Part shown: piece after piece, positions 7,201-10,342 of the stretch | Numbering within the stretch: position 1 is the first letter of the stretch | Layout of the letters: each line of letters opens with the position of its first letter | Assembly (NCBI GenBank): GCA_019309605.1 | Contig: JAFDFW010000039.1 | Location: forward strand, 1-10,342 | Origin: Deltaproteobacteria bacterium | GTDB lineage: Bacteria > Myxococcota_A > Polyangia > Polyangiales > Houyiibacteriaceae | Direction: 5' to 3' | Length of the DNA: 10,342 nucleotides | Notes under the pieces: generated by a model | The model's input: only the letters and a program-made list of their open reading frames with translations | Told to the model about the DNA's origin: nothing | Databases searched by the model: none | Made by a program: the position numbers and the translations under genes

Positions 7201-9588
7201 CTAGTCGGAGGCGCGGACGAGGGCCTCAGGCAACAGGAGCGAGGGCTTCCCCGTCGAAAACACCCACAGCTGATGGGCCGCGCGCGTGGCGGCGATGTGG
7301 AGCAGGTGCCGGGTCTCGTTGTCGATCGGGAACGTCGAGCGGTTGCACTCGACGACGACCACGTAGTCGAACTCGAGGCCTTTGACCTGACGCACATCGG
7401 TCACATCGACCCCCGGCCGGAATGGAAAGTCCTGCTCAGCGATCCGCCGAAGATTCGGCACCTCTCCGTGGCGGAGGCCCTTATAATAGATGTCGGCCTG
7501 CTCGGGATAGCGGGCGATGACCACGACCGAAGAGAGCGGCTCCGAGCTCACGAGGTTCCGAAGTGCCTCGGAAAGGAAGCCCACGGCCTCACCGCTGCCC
7601 CCAAACTGGAAGAGTTCGACCGGGGCGCCGTAGCGGATGGCCTCCCCCGAGACTTCGTTGCGCAGCGGCCCGAGGACATCGGTTGCGAAGTCGAGGATCT
7701 CGTGGGTCGAGCGGTAGCTCAACTTGAGCGGTTCGATCTCGATGTGGTCGAGATGAAGCTCTTCGAGCACATGGCGCCAGTCCGAGAAACCGTTGTCGAG
7801 ATGGAGCTTCTGAGCGATGTCGCCGGCGAGCGTCACGCTCTGTTGTTCGGTCGCCGTGTCGAGCACGACCGCCAACTCGACGGGGCTCATGTCCTGCGCC
7901 TCATCGACGAAAATATGCTCGTACTCGAGCGCCGCACGCCGCCCCGAAAGCGGACCACGGAGCGTTTGGAAAAGTCGAAGCAAAAGCGCGTCGTCCTCGC
8001 GGTCGAGCGCTGCCGGCTCGTCCTCATCCACGCCGTCCACGCCCACGCTGTGCGCGTGCGGCTCGTCGTCTTCCTCGATCGCCTCTTCGTAGGCCATCAA
8101 GGCGCGGGTCGAATGCCGGCTACACCAGGAGTGCGCCCACTCGATCTGCTTGTCGCTCAGAGCGTCGGGTGCCCAGCGAGCAAACGTGTCGATGAGACGC
8201 TTGTGATCGGTCACGAGATCCGCCCACGCCGTCACGACGTCCTGGGTTCGGGACGACCAACGGTTGCAAATGCGCCCCACCGCATGCCGGATGCCGATCG
8301 GCACTTGCTGCCCATCGCCGTCGCGGTCCTGGAGCCACTGCGCAAGGACCTCGAGCCTCACACCGAGAGGCTCGGCGGCCGTGCCTCGCCACAGCCGCTC
8401 CACCTGTGCGCCGCCCTCGTTTTTCTTGGTTTCTTCTGCGATTTCCGCCTCGATCCGATCGGCCAGGTCGGCCACGTACCGATCGATCGCGCGCAGCATC
8501 GCCGGATGCTTTTTCATCCGGATCACATGCGTTGGCGTGTCCTCCACGTAGCGTGTGGTGAGCTTCGGAATGTGACGGCGCCGCTGCTGCTCGGCCCAGC
8601 GCTCGAAGGTCTGAACCGGCATGTCAGTGACGCCAAGGGCCGGCAGGACGCGCGAGATGTACCGCACCAGCGCGTCGTTGAAGACGATGACCAGCATCTG
8701 ATCCGAACGAAACCGCTGCGGGTCCTGGAATGCGAGGTACGCGAGGCGATGAAGTCCAATCGTGGTCTTGCCGCTACCCGCGCCACCTTGAATGACGACG
8801 AGGCCTGACGTGGGCTGACTGATCAGATCGAACTGCCGCGGGTCGATGAGCGCGGTGATCTCCGAGAGATGCTTGTCCTCCCGCAGATCCTCGTCACCGA
8901 TCCCGAGCTGGCCAGGCCGATGATGCGACTCGGGGCGCATCGCCGCGCCCTGCCCGCCCGAAAGCTTCGTCGCCAGATCGGCCACGCGCCGCCACATGTC
9001 GTCGCGCGAGCGCCGGAAGGTTCCTTGCGGGGTGCCAATGCGGCGCAGCTTGCCGGTCGTGATCGACAGGTTGCGGCGGACGAGCACTTCCCCCTCGACC
9101 TCGCGGTCTCCGAAGATCTCGTCGTAATCGTCGCCTTCTTCGTAGCGGTAGTACACCCGGCTCACCGGCGCGTCCCGCCAATCGACGATGCGGACGCCGG
9201 TCTTGGGATCGAGGAACGTGCTGCGGCCGATCAAGATCTCGCGCTTGCGGCCTTCCTCCTCGAGAATCATCCGGCCGAAGTACGGCGACGCCGGGTCGAC
9301 AACGCCCTCGGTCACCTGGGCTCGACGCTGTGCCACCTGCTGCAACCGCTCCATCTCCTCGACCAGCGGCGGGATGTCCTCGAGCCTCGCCTCACCAATC
9401 TGGTCACGGAGCGCGATCAACTCGGCGTCGTAGTCGATGAGGCGACCGCGGTGCCTCGGACGCCTCGCTTGAGCGGTTCGCTGCACGCGGGCCAGGACTT
9501 TCTCCTCCTGAGCGACGGTTTCGTCCATCTCCGCATCTGTGCGGGGCGCTTCCGCTTCGGGGCGTGGATTGAGCTCAGCCTGCTTCAT
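7201..9588 (-). CDS. helD: HelD-like RNA polymerase-associated superfamily-1 ATPase
   Basis: The 795-residue product belongs to the HelD branch of UvrD/Rep-type superfamily-1 ATPases. Characterised HelD proteins bind RNA polymerase and use ATP to release stalled or inactive complexes. The N-terminal 30-95 region is charged and likely coiled-coil, the part that enters the polymerase secondary channel in known HelD structures. It is followed by the HelD-type segment SPYFGRMILEEE (101-112), the IGR element (120-122) and VDWRDAPVSRVYY (135-147). ATPase motifs are complete: Walker A GGAGSGKTT (268-276), VDEAQD (561-566), LAGDIAQ (587-593), SYRST (624-628), VKGLEFDYVVV (735-745) and HIAATRA (764-770). 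Residues about 385-535 are an insertion before motif II, with an acidic stretch at 502-534. ATG 9588 begins MKQAELNPRP; no clear ribosome binding site is visible. The gene follows argA after 115 nt. Confidence 0.9.
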   Translation of the reverse strand: MKQAELNPRPEAEAPRTDAEMDETVAQEEKVLARVQRTAQARRPRHRGRLIDYDAELIALRDQIGEARLEDIPPLVEEMERLQQVAQRRAQVTEGVVDPASPYFGRMILEEEGRKREILIGRSTFLDPKTGVRIVDWRDAPVSRVYYRYEEGDDYDEIFGDREVEGEVLVRRNLSITTGKLRRIGTPQGTFRRSRDDMWRRVADLATKLSGGQGAAMRPESHHRPGQLGIGDEDLREDKHLSEITALIDPRQFDLISQPTSGLVVIQGGAGSGKTTIGLHRLAYLAFQDPQRFRSDQMLVIVFNDALVRYISRVLPALGVTDMPVQTFERWAEQQRRRHIPKLTTRYVEDTPTHVIRMKKHPAMLRAIDRYVADLADRIEAEIAEETKKNEGGAQVERLWRGTAAEPLGVRLEVLAQWLQDRDGDGQQVPIGIRHAVGRICNRWSSRTQDVVTAWADLVTDHKRLIDTFARWAPDALSDKQIEWAHSWCSRHSTRALMAYEEAIEEDDEPHAHSVGVDGVDEDEPAALDREDDALLLRLFQTLRGPLSGRRAALEYEHIFVDEAQDMSPVELAVVLDTATEQQSVTLAGDIAQKLHLDNGFSDWRHVLEELHLDHIEIEPLKLSYRSTHEILDFATDVLGPLRNEVSGEAIRYGAPVELFQFGGSGEAVGFLSEALRNLVSSEPLSSVVVIARYPEQADIYYKGLRHGEVPNLRRIAEQDFPFRPGVDVTDVRQVKGLEFDYVVVVECNRSTFPIDNETRHLLHIAATRAAHQLWVFSTGKPSLLLPEALVRASD

Positions 9589-9703
9589 TTTGCGTGTATC
9601 AAGGACGAATCAAGTCCCGTTTAGGCGAATTCGGGGACGAGTAGCACGATTCGCGCGCGTCTCCAAGCACGAACGGAAAGCGTAATGCTTTGGCGTAGAT
9701 GCG

Positions 9704-10342
9704 TCAGCCTAGGGGCTTGAGCAGGATCTTGGATCGACGGCCTTGGTCGTAGGCCGAGCGGCGGGCTTCGGGCAGGTCGCTCAGCTCGCAATTCTCGAAA
9801 CCACGCTCCCGAAACCAGTGCGAAGTCTGCGTCGTGAGGACGAACAACCCGCGCAAGCGCTGAGCATCGCATTGCCGCTCGAGGTACTGCAGAAGCTGAT
9901 CGCCTCGGCCGGACGTTCGGTAGTCCGGATGCACGACCAGACAGGCCAGCTCGGCAATCGAGTCCTCGGGATAGAGGTACAGCGCCGCGCACGCGACGAC
10001 CATCCCGTCACGCTCGATCACGGTAAACCGGTCGAAGTCGTTTTCGAGCATCTCCTGGGAGCGGCGCACCAAGATGCCCTGCTCTTCGAGCGGCTCGATC
10101 AGCGCGAGGATGCCGCCGATGTCGCCTTGAGCAGCGGACCGCACGCCTTCAAACGCCTCGGAAGTCACCATCGTGCCCACACCATCGCGGGTAAAAAGCT
10201 CGCGGAGGAGTGAACCGTCACTTTGCCGTGCGACCAGATGCGCACGCGGTACCCCGCCTCGGCACGCCTGAACCGCGGCAGCCAAATGACGCTCCACATG
10301 GTGACCCAGGTCGCGGCCCGAACGGAGGGTCTGCTCGGCCTC
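9704..10342 (-). CDS. argA: N-acetylglutamate synthase ArgA, C-terminal half, cut by window end
   Basis: ArgA transfers an acetyl group from acetyl-CoA to glutamate, the first step of arginine biosynthesis. The frame stays open to the right edge (the visible part begins EAEQTLRSGRD), so the gene is 5'-truncated by the window; about 212 residues remain of a family length near 440. The visible part has the tail of the amino-acid-kinase domain with RAHLVARQSDGSLLRELFTRDGVGTMV split across it (ELFTRDGVGTMV is a strong ArgA signature), then a GNAT acetyltransferase domain. The latter has DIGGILALIEPLEEQGILVRRS, AELACLVVHPDYR and the acetyl-CoA-binding motif RTSGRG (142-147 of the fragment), and ends with LFVLTTQTSHWFRERGF and QGRRSKILLKPLG. 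A GTG at 10297 is in frame but internal, not a start. A monofunctional short ArgA is excluded because the upstream ArgA-like sequence continues. Confidence 0.93.
   Translation of the reverse strand, partial: EAEQTLRSGRDLGHHVERHLAAAVQACRGGVPRAHLVARQSDGSLLRELFTRDGVGTMVTSEAFEGVRSAAQGDIGGILALIEPLEEQGILVRRSQEMLENDFDRFTVIERDGMVVACAALYLYPEDSIAELACLVVHPDYRTSGRGDQLLQYLERQCDAQRLRGLFVLTTQTSHWFRERGFENCELSDLPEARRSAYDQGRRSKILLKPLG

Noticed and set aside
6995..7204. A 69-codon + strand frame in the HelD-SNF2 gap
   Set aside because: No ribosome binding site, no domain and composition unlike neighbouring proteins.
7273..8808. A 511-codon open frame on the + strand opposite the HelD gene
   Set aside because: It is antisense to strongly supported HelD motifs; long stop-free antisense frames are expected in GC-rich DNA, and the translation shows no recognisable domain.
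1..10342. CRISPR array, insertion sequence, phage or defence cassette
   Set aside because: No spaced direct repeats, transposase, integrase or terminal inverted repeats were seen, and genes are packed as in core chromosome.

Overview
The window looks like a piece of a high-GC bacterial chromosome (roughly 60-65% G+C by eye). It is densely packed with housekeeping-type genes and has no sign of mobile DNA. The gene content (MurJ, EngB, a full-type ArgA, HelD, a SWIM-SNF2 ATPase, a zinc-ribbon/TPR membrane protein and a YkgJ cysteine-cluster protein) and the codon usage suggest a proteobacterium in the broad sense. A myxobacterial/deltaproteobacterial lineage is my best guess, but this is inference and not proven by any single feature.

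Layout. On the + strand, 2-451 is the 3' end of a MurJ-like lipid II flippase. It overlaps the probable start of engB (448-1101), the essential ribosome-assembly GTPase. engB converges, with a 4-nt gap, on a two-gene minus-strand unit: a small predicted lipoprotein (3186 to 2692) followed 17 nt later by a membrane-anchored zinc-ribbon/TPR protein (2674 to 1106). Divergent from the lipoprotein, across 76 nt, is a short YkgJ-family cysteine-cluster gene (3263-3574). It converges with a 15-nt gap on a 1133-residue SNF2 ATPase with an N-terminal SWIM zinc finger (6991 to 3590).

The remaining genes are also on the minus strand: a 795-residue HelD-like RNA-polymerase-associated ATPase (9588 to 7201), separated from the SNF2 gene by a 209-nt gap with a weak promoter candidate, and the C-terminal half of N-acetylglutamate synthase ArgA (9704 to the window edge), where arginine synthesis begins.

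Working together: murJ-engB may be translationally coupled by overlap. The lipoprotein and TPR genes are probably co-transcribed and both products would be envelope-associated. Two large nucleic-acid motors, HelD and SNF2, sit in the same orientation one after the other. HelD proteins remodel stalled RNA polymerase, and bacterial SNF2 proteins such as RapA can also act on polymerase, so a shared role is possible but unproven. I saw no CRISPR array, tRNA, rRNA, insertion sequence, toxin-antitoxin or defence cassette. I do not find a clearly novel system here; the points most worth checking are the architecture of the TPR protein and the acidic insertion in the HelD protein.
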